Source: Macrotrachela quadricornifera
Lineage: Eukaryota > Rotifera > Eurotatoria > Philodinida > Philodinidae
Direction of reading: 5' to 3'
Assembly (NCBI GenBank): GCA_022393335.1
Contig: JAJEKB010020803.1
Location: 261,674 to 325,673 of the forward strand
Length of the DNA: 64,000 nucleotides
The translations under genes were made by a program, and so were the position numbers. Below are positions 20,401 through 31,819 of this stretch, in pieces; within the stretch, counting starts at the first letter, position 1; the number at the start of each line of letters is the position of its first letter. The notes beneath the pieces were generated by a model. The model made no database searches. It saw only the letters and a program-made list of their open reading frames with translations, and was not told the DNA's origin.

Positions 20401-23400
20401 AAAAATACAATCCGTGGCAATAGAAGATCAGTTTTTTGCGAAGAAGAAATTGTACGTAAATAGAGTTTTTGTAAAGATGATGGAAGAATCATTAAAAAGA
20501 CCGAATCTTCTAGTTCTGGTATTCGAGATAAATGAATAAAGCTACTGAATTTATCTAATTTTTCTTTGTTGATAAAATGAATAAATTCCGGTTGATGTTG
20601 GTAATATTGATCGATCTCATTGTTACGATCATTGCCATCGTTGATCGTCTCTGAAAGAGTCCATAATCCAAGTTTTCTCCATGCAGATTCACATGCGACG
20701 GAGAATGAAAAACGTTGTGTAATAGATTGATTTTCTACTGAAAAGAACGCCTCCATGATTGATTCCATTTCAGAAATAATCAAGTCCATCTCGAGGTGAT
20801 ATCGAAGAGAATCACATGATTTTTTCAAATAGAACCATGTCCGTTTTAATCTGTCAAGTGCTAGTGGTAATACTTGATATCCATCATATTTTCCATAAAA
20901 TGATATTTGTGAAAGTCCTTTCAAACATAGTAAAGCAATAAAAGCATCGATAGTATCAGGTGACGTATCTACTGGTGAAGATTGTTCTAGAATATTCTCG
21001 TATTCTTGAATAAGTGTGTGAATCTTTTTTGAATGTGATCCTTCTTTATTATTAAAATATGTCAGAATTGGTTTTAAGATTGATGATTGACGATGCATCT
21101 GTTTAACAGAGAACTGAATCTTAACCATATTGTCTTCACTTGTAAAACGTATTCCTCCACATACTGCAATAATGACAGAAATTATCAAAGGATGAATATC
21201 AGATATACGAATGTTGTGCGAGGAAAAACATGAAGACAAATCTTGGTGAAACATTTGTTCAGATGTATCAACTAAAGTTAACATTCTTTGTAAAGTTTGA
21301 TCAATAATGAACTCAGTGAATGAGTTTTTGTGAATAAATGACCATAGTTGTTGATAAACAACTACTGGTAATGGTAATAAGTTCGTATGAATGAAAAATG
21401 TGTTATAATTTATCTCTGGTTTCATTGAGATACATGCACAAAATTTGAGAAGTTGATTGTCATCATTCAAATATGATTGCATCCATTCCACTATAACATC
21501 TTTAGACAGTTTAGGTAAAATTAATCTCAAATACTTTATCATAATCCTCTGATAAGGATGATTAAATAAACAATTAAGTGCAGTCAAAATGACTGTATTA
21601 GATGGTAATGTTTGTAAATCATCAAAAGCATCAAACAAAAGAAGAGTTCCCAATGGAATAGCATAGTATTTCCTTGGAGTTATAATTTGATTACAGATTT
21701 TATCATAATCATTGAATGCCCATTCTTTACTGATCCAACCAAGAGCTAGCAGAAGTGGTTCACGAAATCGTAAATCAATACTAAATGTCACAACGCGTGT
21801 TGCAAGTCGTTCTATACAAGGATCTCTTACGAAAGCTTGTGCAACAAAATATTCTTGAATTGATAAATGACGAAAACTAAATATTTGTAGATTTTGATAA
21901 GTTCCAAGCATACTGTTGAAATCGAGTAAATTAATTAATTTTTCCGTGTAATCAGATAGTTTTCTACGATCATTGGAGACGCCTACTTGCTTTAAAATGA
22001 AAGTGCATAATTGTTTTGTATCAAATCTATCTATTAATCCAGAACTTGATTGTGAATGAAGATAACAAGCAAGTTCGACAAGAAAAGTCTTTAGCATACT
22101 TTCCGATATAGTTGACTCTTGACTTGATTCGAAGCGTAGTAATGTTTGGATTGTGTAATTGTATATTTCGACCCGACTTTTGGGATAAAATTCATTGGAT
22201 GAGTGGAAATTAGATGAACAGATTAAAGATAACAAAGAAGGGTTTGAAGATAAAAATTGAGAACTATTTCCAAACGTTTTCTTTATAGTCTTGTATCGTT
22301 TATCCAACAAAGTTTCTATTGCTTTTTCATCGAGTTGAATCCGTTTGCTTAACAAAATCTCTTTTACACTATTTCCCATTCGTACTAGCCACTTTTTTAC
22401 GAATTCTTCTGTCTCTTGACGATTCATCAGTAGTAATGAGTAATGTTGAATAGATGGACAAAAAAGTGAATACAAACGATATCCAACAAGGCGACTTGTG
22501 ATAATTATTTGATTGCCACTGGATTTGTTTGGTGACTGCATGTTAATCAATTTTCGATGAGAATATGTCGTACTAGAACTGACTAAATCATTGTCGTATG
22601 CCGAGATAAAATCCGGTGTACGTATATATTCACGAATGAATTCTTCAATTAGATCAACAACCTCTATTTTTTGGCCAGTATCTGGAATTTCATCAAGACC
22701 GTCCAAAAGAATAAATGCATGACCATGATTTATCAATTCGTTCAACGCACTTGTACAATGATCATGAGAATAAAGTTCTCCAAACCATGTGTGTTTGCCG
22801 ATATAATCCATTAATGTTTTCGTTGGATACAGATTAAGCCATTCTGCAAATTCACCAATTCGAAGCAAAATGGGAATGTGAACTGGCAGATGATGGTCTT
22901 TCGTTAAAACTACTCTATCATCTTTACGATAAGCTGTTTCAGCAAAGATACGCGTAATCCATCGGAGAAGAGTGGTCTTTCCACTACCTGGATCACCAAT
23001 AATGACCGACAATCGATTGTTTGTAAATATATCTTGGATTTTTTCGATTTTCCTATCACAGCTATTCATTCCTACTTGCTCGACTGAAGGCAACAACGAA
23101 TTAGGGCTATTACTAACACTCTTATGTGATCTGTCACTCCTGAAATGTTGAGGATAGACTCTTTGAAATTTTCTGCTTGAGCAATCGAAAGCTATATCAG
23201 TATATTTTAGTTTTTCTTTAAGAAATTCACGATTCTCTGATCTGAGCGAAACTTCTGTTACTTGAAGTTCATAAAGAAGATCATCAATATTTTCTACCAA
23301 ACCTTGCACTTGAATACTCGAATGAAGTGAGATACATTTCTGAAGATATTCGTTAAAATAATCCTGATGTTCCTCAAATAGTTCAAAAAAACTCTTCCTT

Positions 23401-23831
23401 GGTCCAAAAGTCTGCTTAAACTGTAACTCACGTTGCTCCAGTTCTGTTTCGAATTCAATTCGCTCGAGAAAATGCTTCCAATTATTATTGTTATCTTTTT
23501 CACAACTGGGTTCTTTGGCAGCGTAAAGAATGTCGCCATGCAGTTCAATCCAAAAATCCATTGACAATGGATGATTATAATCCATCAATCGTTTCAACCG
23601 TCGAAAGAACAGCCGAGTCCGTTCACTTGTCTGTGAATTGCAGTCAACCAGTTTATTAAACACATTACGAATATCAATTAAGCAAGACGTTGCGGAGTCT
23701 TGATTTTTATATGATGACGATCCTAATATTTCATTAATTGAGTTTGTTCTCCTCACAATTACTTCATCTATGATTCTTCTCTCGGTAGATTCACTCATCG
23801 TATTTTCATCTGAATATTCTCTGACATTCAT
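17460..23831 (-). CDS. Very large NACHT-domain NTPase (STAND/NLR-like), single exon
   Basis: 2123 aa without an intron. Walker A GDPGSGKTT starts at residue 279 (Lys at 285). Walker B LLDGLDEIPD is around 375-384, with the small residue and double acidic pattern typical of NACHT. ITSRLVGYR near 445 matches the sensor region. FRHLSIQEYFVAQAF near 653-667 is the winged-helix signature that follows NACHT. Residues 1-240 are helical and form the effector or linker part, without a named domain I can recognise. The last ~1400 residues are Leu/Ile-rich and look like an alpha-helical solenoid, not LRRs. Such proteins act as ATP-switched scaffolds, often in innate immunity; the partner is unknown. The start ATG is the first in frame after stops upstream. 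Confidence 0.85.
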   Translation of the reverse strand: MNVREYSDENTMSESTERRIIDEVIVRRTNSINEILGSSSYKNQDSATSCLIDIRNVFNKLVDCNSQTSERTRLFFRRLKRLMDYNHPLSMDFWIELHGDILYAAKEPSCEKDNNNNWKHFLERIEFETELEQRELQFKQTFGPRKSFFELFEEHQDYFNEYLQKCISLHSSIQVQGLVENIDDLLYELQVTEVSLRSENREFLKEKLKYTDIAFDCSSRKFQRVYPQHFRSDRSHKSVSNSPNSLLPSVEQVGMNSCDRKIEKIQDIFTNNRLSVIIGDPGSGKTTLLRWITRIFAETAYRKDDRVVLTKDHHLPVHIPILLRIGEFAEWLNLYPTKTLMDYIGKHTWFGELYSHDHCTSALNELINHGHAFILLDGLDEIPDTGQKIEVVDLIEEFIREYIRTPDFISAYDNDLVSSSTTYSHRKLINMQSPNKSSGNQIIITSRLVGYRLYSLFCPSIQHYSLLLMNRQETEEFVKKWLVRMGNSVKEILLSKRIQLDEKAIETLLDKRYKTIKKTFGNSSQFLSSNPSLLSLICSSNFHSSNEFYPKSRVEIYNYTIQTLLRFESSQESTISESMLKTFLVELACYLHSQSSSGLIDRFDTKQLCTFILKQVGVSNDRRKLSDYTEKLINLLDFNSMLGTYQNLQIFSFRHLSIQEYFVAQAFVRDPCIERLATRVVTFSIDLRFREPLLLALGWISKEWAFNDYDKICNQIITPRKYYAIPLGTLLLFDAFDDLQTLPSNTVILTALNCLFNHPYQRIMIKYLRLILPKLSKDVIVEWMQSYLNDDNQLLKFCACISMKPEINYNTFFIHTNLLPLPVVVYQQLWSFIHKNSFTEFIIDQTLQRMLTLVDTSEQMFHQDLSSCFSSHNIRISDIHPLIISVIIAVCGGIRFTSEDNMVKIQFSVKQMHRQSSILKPILTYFNNKEGSHSKKIHTLIQEYENILEQSSPVDTSPDTIDAFIALLCLKGLSQISFYGKYDGYQVLPLALDRLKRTWFYLKKSCDSLRYHLEMDLIISEMESIMEAFFSVENQSITQRFSFSVACESAWRKLGLWTLSETINDGNDRNNEIDQYYQHQPEFIHFINKEKLDKFSSFIHLSRIPELEDSVFLMILPSSLQKLYLRTISSSQKTDLLLPRIVFLTNYLTHFEEVNQNNLNSYLFFSLLQSLFKKYNLENYAFVLFYEKTSDNENLTDDCRDFLEAMYERQLFDQFLVESTNNCELLINIERQRIHQAKALPKDKDRCEKLFSASISLARLRQFQYCSETNLSLIENEEVYSTIRCIQDLILRIIALSIILEMEDPLIFDEKQRHQLKWEIVFLLYYNMPNLPLITSTFLFIQFYHLRHLFPLSFQYMENIIGNKFDQKSNSEENLHKEAAYFALRQLNNTDLQRHLSKFVKQKTNLLNSVELNSRIFHQYFLKRRSFHSLNGILLSSMYLVQLAFDAQILNTYIENNPNNNISSFKEFQELFSYSSKDKFTMSLNGAIWITNYLENSKNRYELDQIIEDVSIYFTVEPNTLSIIEKWLIYRTDKALNFFSHYAALQLMINGSTSSDLIDIIENICAIDTEFRLTQHVQHLLILRKVHVTIFHQILVILQKNIHYSSNISVKIFREEILDEILKLELERIIENAHHPSETTTNSFLLMIKGCTNHLQIYLAKHHLFIDKCENDDFVIKEEYIATVVKWIITSKIDNGEKQFSKELYNYIFTFFDNPQYSRVQKTIINSLYLVFIDSNTHERNIFLQKNSINNLEKIICSCDKYSNELVAISLLAYGNYILIQKKIQNKSNHSNKILQAFSILEKSPLEIISIRATFCLISIQYSNLRQSTIANWFKSNSKKTSQMMYNILLQLTLYTVVNNRTVLLKNNNAINDDLDILLSKDFKRFLLDLYKYLCDKDNNNYLSDPTPDYIKLALQISEKQPKKFCNAIRNSSFNENEFKNKISFYCKNNPKHSEAMIKLYTVDEMITVELIDMLKWITIDKRSLTLNHLNRLKHVSDRNTIEKLFETIVSESSRKRLRIYLSILVSLVQAGIISLLEVHQRLSSRINASFDNDKSRQNSDKDTLEMLLRLSCIKDTDLANIKKTFFTKCHVDEEYQKEYISHENISAFVRETCFLVYRKFFS

Positions 23832-24400
23832 TTGTCTTTGGATTTTTTTTTAATATTCCATTTGGTTAACGATACTATGCAAACTACGATGAGTATATGA
23901 AACAAGAGAAAATACTAACACACATTAATGCATACAAGAAATAAAGAAAAGACAGCGCCTCATGCTCATATTTACCTAACTAAAGGTAAATTTGAATTAT
24001 TCTTCGCTTTCTTCGCTCGCATTTAAATTCTGCATCAGAGACGAAGATTAGAATGTGTTAAGAGGAGATCCATGAGATTTTTGCATTCAGTTTTGTAACC
24101 ACGGTATCTCATAAGTTATATATATGTAGTGGGTTTTCATCATCGCGGAATAGGAAGTATTCTCCTTTTCCATTAATAGATCTTTATTTTATAAACGTAA
24201 TCTTCTTAAGATAAACTTCTGTTTCTGAAAAAGACCACAACATTATCTTGTTTATTTAGAAACAAGTTCTAATCAATATTAAATCAAGTCCTTTGAAATA
24301 AACATTATCGCCAGATATATAATTTCATTTCACGACTATTTAACTTAATCATAAACGTGTTGTCTAAACTTTTCAATTTGAGAGAGCTTCTTTTCATTCG
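23832..24400. other. Upstream region of the NACHT gene, no gene
   Basis: AT-rich; a T-run and TTAATATTCC lie just before the NACHT start. No other feature recognised. Confidence 0.4.
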
Positions 24401-26113
24401 TCAATGCCACGTATTCCGCACATAGAAAAAATATATCGAATGTAAGCGTTTAGTATTTGAACTGATTCTTTCGAATAAGAATTCTACCGTTGAATCTACA
24501 TCTTTCCAACTTACATTTATTGTCGGATGTTCTATTTGAGAACACGAGGTTATGAGTAATTTGATATGTTCGATTGTGCATTCTTCTGACAATGCAGTCA
24601 CATGTGTAATAGTATTTCTAGCAGAGACCAATTAAAAATTTTTAGTTCGTTGAATTGGCATCGGATCTTTGCCATACAATAGAATACGATTAAATGGGAA
24701 TTTGTGAATGTTTGGTGTATAACGTAATAGTTCGATCAATTTCATAAAAGAAAAAAGAACACAATCAATGACCAAATGAGTTAGTTGTGTTAAGGGTAGA
24801 ATACATTCCAGAATGATAGAAATTGGAATACGATTGGTAAAAAAGTTCTCTTCAAGAGTAAGTTGAGTAACATTAGGAAAATAGTTCACACAATTCTTAA
24901 TATCATGATCATTTTCAATATAAACATGAGCAACTGAATGCAGATTTCTTGTTAGATCACTGCGATAATTTGCTTCAAATCATGGTTGACATAATACGAA
25001 ATGTTTTCTTCTACAAAAAAAAGATATGTGATGAGAAATGTTTACAAACTGTAAACGTACCTATACGGATTGATTGAATAAAACAGAAAATCATCTCTGT
25101 ACTTTGTTTTATAAAATCAACCTTGAAAAAAGCATTGTTTTTCGATCCAAAAGAAAGATCTGAACTGATCAATCTGACTATCATATCGCAATTGGTCGTT
25201 ATCGTTTCTTGTACGAAGCTCGAATCGAACATCAAAGATCTGTAAATTCGGAAGATAAGTTGATATCAGCTGCTGCCATCGATTCGCGTCCCAAAAACAG
25301 TCTTTCTCTGTTGTAATATATAAAACTTTAATTGTACGAGGAAAAATATTTTTGATCATTTGTTTAAAAAGTTCGAATTTCAATGATGGTTCTTTTAGAG
25401 AAATATGCGTCAAATGCTTCAGTGGACATGAGACAATATACGATCGAGTAGGTTAACATAGAGATGCTTGATGATCAATCGTTCGATTGGTCTATATTCG
25501 TTAGTTGCATATGGTAATTTATTTCTTCGTCTACAACTTCATTATAGGAATTGATAGTTAATGATGAGAGAAAGGGTAATACAGTTAATTTCGAAAGAAG
25601 ACTTTCTAAATAGTTTGATTCTATATCATCAAGAAACAGAGTCTTAAGTTGAGAATATTTTGATAGATTTTCCAAAAGACCAAAAGAACGATCATGAATG
25701 AAGCGATTTGCTAAACGAAGTAAAGAAATGCGATGTTGATTTTGTAAAATGTTATCTTTGTTGTATCGTTCGAAAGTTGATTTTGATATGGACGAAAGAT
25801 TTACTTTAATTGAACCATTCGAATGCAGAACAAGATTAGAAAATTGTTGATTTAAATTTGAAAACGCTTCGTAAACATGATGAAGCTCCAGAAATTCAAA
25901 TATATCATAATAAACTTCATTGAAAAGATATTCAATGTGTGTAGGAATTTTATTCGAGAAACTAAAATAGAGTATTATTCGCGGGATGAGAAATGCATTG
26001 TGAATTGACCTGTTTGTTTCAACTGCTGTTACTGCAACAAAACGAAACACATCATAGAAGTAAAAACAAATCTCGTTCTTTTTTACCGTGTAGTTTTTGT
26101 CTTTTATTATCAT
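24401..26113 (-). pseudogene. F-box protein gene, decayed
   Basis: Near the 5' end: IPTHIEYLFNEVYYDIFEFLELHHVYEAFSNLNQQF, a clear F-box (L-x-N-E-x-x-x-x-I-F-x-x-L with the following H-x-x-x-x-F). After it come leucine-rich segments across several frames: QLKTLFLDDIESNYLESLL (about 25600), LKHLTHISLKEPS (about 25400), IFPRTIKVLYITTEKD (25300), FPNVTQLTLEENFF (24880), and LTQLTHLVIDCVLF (24770). At least three frame changes or stops separate them. The ATG expected before PTHIEYL is ATT. F-box proteins are substrate adaptors for SCF ubiquitin ligases; this copy is probably dead. Confidence 0.7.
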
Positions 26114-27327
26114 TAGAAATGCCGTAGTTACTCTTTGTTTGTCGTTTCATCTGTTCGTGCTGAGAAATCTAAAATAATCAAATGGATACACATCTTCATC
26201 TCAACAAAATGTACATGTCGAAAGAAATCAACTGAATGATTCGTTTTCAAAAGCATAGATACGAGTAAAACGTTATAAGGAAAGAATAGTTCAAGAGAAC
26301 AGAAGAACGAAAGAAAATGACTAAAATGATTGATAAATCTGGCCAAAATTTTCGAATAGTTTTGACAAACATCATTAAGCAAAGTGTTCGAAGATGTTTC
26401 GATGAAAACTTGCACTGACTTCACAGATATTATAGTGTGCCCGAAAAATCACCTCATGACCAACATGAGAAGCCACAACGAATGAAATCGTTCACATACC
26501 CTCATCCTCACCCTCTTTTCTTTTTTATTTAGATAAATTTGAATTGAACTTATGTTCTTTTATCTTTATTAAATAGATCAAATATATCTGTAGGAGAGAG
26601 TTTACATAATTTGTTTATTGATCACATGAATCTAACCTTTTCAATCACATTATTAATCAGTTTATATAGTGGTAGTACAATGATACTACGTATAATTGTA
26701 TTATTTTTAGTGAAAAGTTTATTACAAATCAAAATATCGTTTATCAAGACATAGTACTGAAAATAATATAAATTAAAACAAAAAATAAAATACATGTAAT
26801 ATTTTTTTAATTTCTAGTACATATAATCAGATACATTACAAAATTCATTCAATGTGAGCTTGGTATTTACATTTCGTATAATTTCGATATCTAATACAAA
26901 CCCTCGAACGGCTTCGATTTGGTAAAAGAAAGTATTAAGATATATATATGTTATCGACAACGTGTGAAGAAAATGATATTTTCTCTCTCAAATTGACCTC
27001 GACAGAGAAAGAGAAAGAGAACAGAAAAAAATTTCTCTTTCTGTCTGTGATATGTTATGTTAGACATAAAATTATTCACTCATTCACTTCGTCGTCTTGT
27101 TACACAACGAACAAAATGTACAAATCTATGCGTGTATTTATACAATCAAGTAAGATTAATTTTATGTATAGCAGAGATTTTATCGGATGGAATAACTTTT
27201 TTTCACTGTATTTTACGTTGATGATATATAATAAAAAACGTTTGCTATGATTATTTCATCATTCACTATCAATCACAAAGATAATTAATAAAACTAACTA
27301 GACTTTGTTTGTTTAGAATATACTCAA
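26114..27327. other. Intergenic; short C-rich tract at 26497-26515
   Basis: A - strand open frame at 26128-26424 has no recognisable motif. ACCCTCATCCTCACCCTC at about 26498-26515 is another telomere-like tract; the ~60 bp before it (ACCTCATGACC ... AGCCACAACG) may be a decayed ribozyme unit, but too little is left. 26520-27327 is AT-rich and should include the GNAT promoter. Confidence 0.45.
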
Positions 27328-27912
27328 ATGGTATGTGTAAGAATGAATTCTTATTCGAAAGAAAATCGATTTGTTCTTCGTGATGCTACAAATTCTGATA
27401 ATATTTTACTCGCTAAACTCAATCAACAAACGTTTTATGAAACATATGTCGATGGTAGTTCCATTAAGTATTCTAAAGATGACATTAAAAGTTATTTTAA
27501 TTCATCAGTTAGTCCAGAATCATTTACTAAAAAACTTTCCGATCCAAAACAAGCAATATGGATTATTCAAGATGGAATTAATGGTAAATTTGCTGCATTT
27601 GCTAATGCTGGTCCATGTAAAATGACATTTGATGATATCGAAACAGGAAAAGATGGAGAAATTTATCGTTTATATGTTTTACGTCAATATCAAAATGATA
27701 AACTTGGTGAAACTCTGATGAACGTTTGTTTATCATGGTTAGAAAAACAATATCCGGGAAAATCTTTGTGGCTTGGTGTATGGAAAGGAAATGTAAAAGC
27801 TCAAGAATTTCATGAACAATACAATTTTAAGAAAGTTGGAGAACGATTTTATCAAATTGGAAATTATAAAAGACCAAGTTTTATTATGCAACGAAAAAGT
27901 TCTTCATCATAA
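27328..27912 (+). CDS. GNAT-family N-acetyltransferase
   Basis: Intronless 194 aa (or 189 aa from the second ATG at 27343, which fits the family start better). FVLRDATNSDNILLAKL is the usual first strand and helix. EIYRLYVLRQYQNDKLGETLM (residues about 111-131) is motif A, the acetyl-CoA pyrophosphate loop, with K-L-G where most members have G-x-G. LWLGVWKGNVKAQEFHEQYNFKKVGE (about 148-173) is motif B with the late aromatic residue. The closest style is bacterial small-molecule acetyltransferases, so horizontal origin is possible. Substrate unknown; cytosolic, no signal peptide. Confidence 0.85.
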   Translation: MVCVRMNSYSKENRFVLRDATNSDNILLAKLNQQTFYETYVDGSSIKYSKDDIKSYFNSSVSPESFTKKLSDPKQAIWIIQDGINGKFAAFANAGPCKMTFDDIETGKDGEIYRLYVLRQYQNDKLGETLMNVCLSWLEKQYPGKSLWLGVWKGNVKAQEFHEQYNFKKVGERFYQIGNYKRPSFIMQRKSSSS

Positions 27913-28152
27913 AAATTCTTTCATTTATTCTTAGGAAGTCAAATAAATCTATACACATAAGATTAATATCGAAGAAAATTATTAAACTATCTCTTAAGAC
28001 TTTGAACTAAGTTGAAATCACTTATGATAATTTCTTTATTCGAACACACTCTTATCCTTGATAGAGTTATTAGTTATAGAGAGAAACACATGACTTTGAG
28101 AACTTTAAAAAATAATTCAAATTCCAATAGAAAATCTAGTAATTGGACTTTG

Positions 28153-28763
28153 TTAAATATTTCTATTGAATAGGACCTTTATTTCCATCAATGCAAAGCG
28201 CATACCAACACAAATACGTGGACCTGTTCCAAATGTTAAATACGACATTGGATGACATTTTGTTTGATGACGTTCAGGTATAAAACTATACGAATAATCT
28301 GGACACCAAATAACAATATCATAATGAATTGAATAGACATCAGCTTGAAATGTAGAACCTATAAAGATTAAGTAGACGATTGGTTTAATAAACTTTTTAT
28401 AACTACCAAATTTCATGCGTTACCTTTTTTAATATCGATTCCTTGTATAGTTATATCATCGGTAGCACATCTTTGAACAGCAAAATTCGCAAGAAGATAC
28501 ATTCTCAACACTTCTGAAATGGCCATATTCACATATGGTAATTGTGCAACAATATCATAATCAGGATATTTTATCGTATTTTCATCACTATTATGTTGAT
28601 TATTGTTCAATTCGAGTGCATCAATTTCATCATAAAGTTTTTGAAGAACATATGGATGTCTAACAAGTTCATACATAATAAAACCTAACGTAGTGGAAGA
28701 TGTGTCATAATCCGCACCCAGAAAACTCACAATATTGCCAATAACTTTTTTTGTATTAGCCAA
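28153..28763 (-). pseudogene. Cytochrome P450 (CYP3-like) C-terminal fragment
   Basis: FLGADYDTSSTTLGF is the I-helix oxygen-activation motif, EVLRMY is the K-helix ExxR, and FGTGPRICVGMRFAL is the heme-binding loop with its axial Cys. A 65-bp intron (28359-28423, GTAACG ... TTTATAG) joins KKG to STFQADVYSIHYD in phase. The N-terminal ~300 residues are missing upstream of 28763, and the segment before PERH is shorter than usual. The ORF ends soon after the heme loop. The likely ancestor is an ER-bound monooxygenase; this copy cannot be functional. Confidence 0.8.
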
Positions 28764-28991
28764 TTATTTAACTTAATGATATTTGGTATAACAGCCTATG
28801 AAAAATTAAAAATCTTAAACATTGTGTTTTTTCCCACTCTCTCTTTCATTGCGATATTATATTACAATACATATTAAAAGATAACTTCGTTTGAATCATC
28901 TTTATCTATCATATATTGAGAAAAGATTTAAGACGTAATTGCCGAGAATAGTGAATATATGATCATTTTATTTTGATAAATTGAAAAAAAT

Positions 28992-30839
28992 ATGATTTTT
29001 GATATTCAACTTTCTGTTCGCTTGATTTTATTTGTTATTGTTTATGGTAGGTTCGTTTTATAAATTACATCTTTCGTTGCTATACTTTCATTTGTTGTTT
29101 CAGTGTGTCATGATTGTAAATTGGAAGGATGTCCAAAAAATCTTTGCTATTCTCAATATGGCTTGTAAGTTAATATACTTTCTCATACATATAATTTATG
29201 TTTAGTTGTGATAAAACATAAGAACATTGTGAAAAGTCATCTGTACTACCAGCAGATTCTGTTCTTATAGAAAAAACTCGAGATGTGAAATACATCAGAC
29301 TTTATAGATATATACACTTTAATATCTTATAATTATAGTTGGTGATTATCGTGATCCGAATATATGCTGTTCTCCATATGGATAGTAAGCATATTATATT
29401 AACGTACTATATATTTTTTCATTGAAATATATTTCTAATTGTAATAGCACAAGTGAATATTGTTCAGTTGAAAAAGAAAGTTTATTTACTAACTCTTCTG
29501 ATGATGATGATGATGATGATGATGAGAGTATTTGTGAACCTAAAGAAGGAAAATCTTATAAGAGAAATTCGGAATATGGTTATTTAAATTGTGATCAGTT
29601 TTCAAACATCAATTAACGATTCTACTATCAATCTTCGTTCAAAAAGTGAAACGAAGTATCAAGAATGGCAATTTTCACCGGTTCAAACAAACGAAATAAC
29701 TTTATATGTGATTGTATGCATGGCAACACAAAAAGCATTGACTATTAAGCAACAATCTCATAATTCTTCATTATTCTATCAATGGTCGTTTGATAGACCG
29801 GATGATAATCATCAATTTTACATTATAAAAAGAGATATAAATCTATGTGAAATAGTACATAAGCCTACAAATCAAACACTAATGATTGATAATTCATATA
29901 AATGGCAATTTAGTGGAACAGGTAGGAAATATATAATGTGATTTTCATTGAAAACTATAAGTATTTTAATAGAAACAATAAAACATCAACAATGAACAAT
30001 GTTTATAGATGCAAAAGAAGGGTATTTATGTGTAAGTAATGAACGATATAAATCTTCTATTTCATTAACATTAACAGATTGTTTACATTGATGTCAATTA
30101 CGAGATAAACGATTTTGTATGTGGAATTATTTAAGCAAGGAAATACAAGAAATGGAAGATAAAGATGATGATATTGTTCGTTCATGTTATGCGACAATGA
30201 AGTGTAACGATCGAACATTGATTAAAAATGAAAAATACATTATATATGAATTTCGTATGTAATCACAATAGTTTCTATTTCTAATTATAAGATATATTAA
30301 AAGATATTGATGAAAATGATTCAACGAACAATGAAATTAGTCCATCATTATCACCATTGGATGCTTATACAAAATATCTACTTTTAGAAGCCAATGATTT
30401 TCAATTAAATTCAGAATCTTTGATGTACACTGATTTAGATCCAGATAACGATGCGATTCTTGTCTTTCAGAATTCGACGGATGGAATTCGTTTATGTTAT
30501 ATGTGTCCTAATTTATTTCCATCTGATAAAATGCTCGGCGTAGTTATTAACCAAGAAAAAAATGATCTACGATCAACAGATTACAATCTGGATTTTGAAG
30601 AATGTTTTATAAACTGTGTTGATGATAAACAATGTATTGACTATTCATATTCAACAACAAATAAAATATGTCTAACATATAGTCGTGTACGTGCCGATGA
30701 TCAACGTTTACAATTAGTAAATCAAACAGAACAATGGATAACTATTCTCATTAAACAACCAACTGGTCTTATTCAAAACTGGATTTATATAAGAAATACA
30801 CGAATTCATTTCTGGAATGTTTACAAATGTGGCATATAA
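28992..30839 (+). pseudogene. Secreted protein with hevein-like chitin-binding modules, degraded
   Basis: Exon 1 (28992-29046) encodes a hydrophobic signal peptide. After a 57-bp intron (29047-29103), exon 2 gives CPKNLCYSQYGF; a 41-bp intron (29165-29205) leads to CDKT, a TAA (29219-29221), then EHC. Together this is a hevein-type chitin-binding module with one Cys changed to Tyr and one stop. A second module reads NICCSPYGY ... TSEYC. Next is a D-rich spacer, then WQFSP ... QWSFDRPDDNHQFYI ... KWQFSG, resembling a beta-trefoil lectin-like fold. Last are Cys-containing segments such as ECFINCVDDKQCIDYSYS like PAN/apple modules. Several stops interrupt it. Related segments resume at 32256, so an insertion may have split the gene. 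Confidence 0.6.
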
Positions 30840-31819
30840 TAAAGAATTGTTTATCAATGACATATCATTTTCATTCAAATATTGGCATCCCGCCGACAGT
30901 TTTCAAGAAAAGAGGGATATAGTTTGGACCATTAAATTGGCAAAAAATAATTGTATAAGAAAGCATCAAAAATCGATAAATTACAATTTTGTTGATTTTC
31001 GTTTAGTTCTTCTTTCACAGATCTTAAAACGAGGAAACTGCGAAAAAGGAAACCAAAGAAAACGTCGCTGCAAAGTTTTCTTTCGTATAATGTCCTTAAT
31101 TCGATAGCCACACAGAAAGAAGATCAAGGTCGCTCACGATATCGAAACCAATTTAATTTTCAAAATGCACTGCATGATCAGAAAGAACTAACACAGAAGA
31201 AAAGGGCAAGTGTTTTACTGGTTAAAGTAGCTCTACCAGTCGTGTGATGAGCAATCTTGCTGTTCAGACAAAGAAAAAAACACAAGAGATCATTTGTGAT
31301 GTCTCGAAGATACGATAGGCGAAACCTTCTCCGAAACTCAAAAGGACAACCTAACCATTATATATTTTCGTTCATTCATAGATGATATTTCGAAAACTGT
31401 GCTTAAAATTGAAATTTCTCTGTCAATTTTCATTTGTCGAAGCTTTATAGTGAATTATATAAAAATATTTTCTTGTGTTACCGCATTGAACAACCATATT
31501 TTTGCTTGCTCAGCTCACACAAAAGTTTAATGGTAGTTTTCCTAGTATTATTTAAACTTTATCTATTTCATATGAATGTTTTTTTGATATGATTATAAAT
31601 CTGTTAAACTATTTCATTAATATTGTTTTTAGTCAGTCGGAGTTCAAAAACTGTCCCAAACGGCTTTGAAGAATCTATCAAAAGATACAAGTCTCGAAAG
31701 GAATCAGTATCGTTCCCTTTCTGGTTAAAATGCCTTATCTCTATAACGAAATTTTTTTAGTCTTTTGTGAAACACGATCTGAAAGAGAGTGTTGAAGTGT
31801 TTAGGGGTAGAAATTTGCA
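30840..31819. other. Probable insertion between two parts of the secreted-protein gene
   Basis: No conserved coding sequence. A/G-rich left part, then AT-rich DNA up to a poly-C run. No inverted ends found. Confidence 0.35.

Noticed and set aside
26437..26515. Possible ribozyme unit before the C-rich tract
   Set aside because: ACCTCATGACC has some resemblance, but no GAAA or complementary stem I can be placed.
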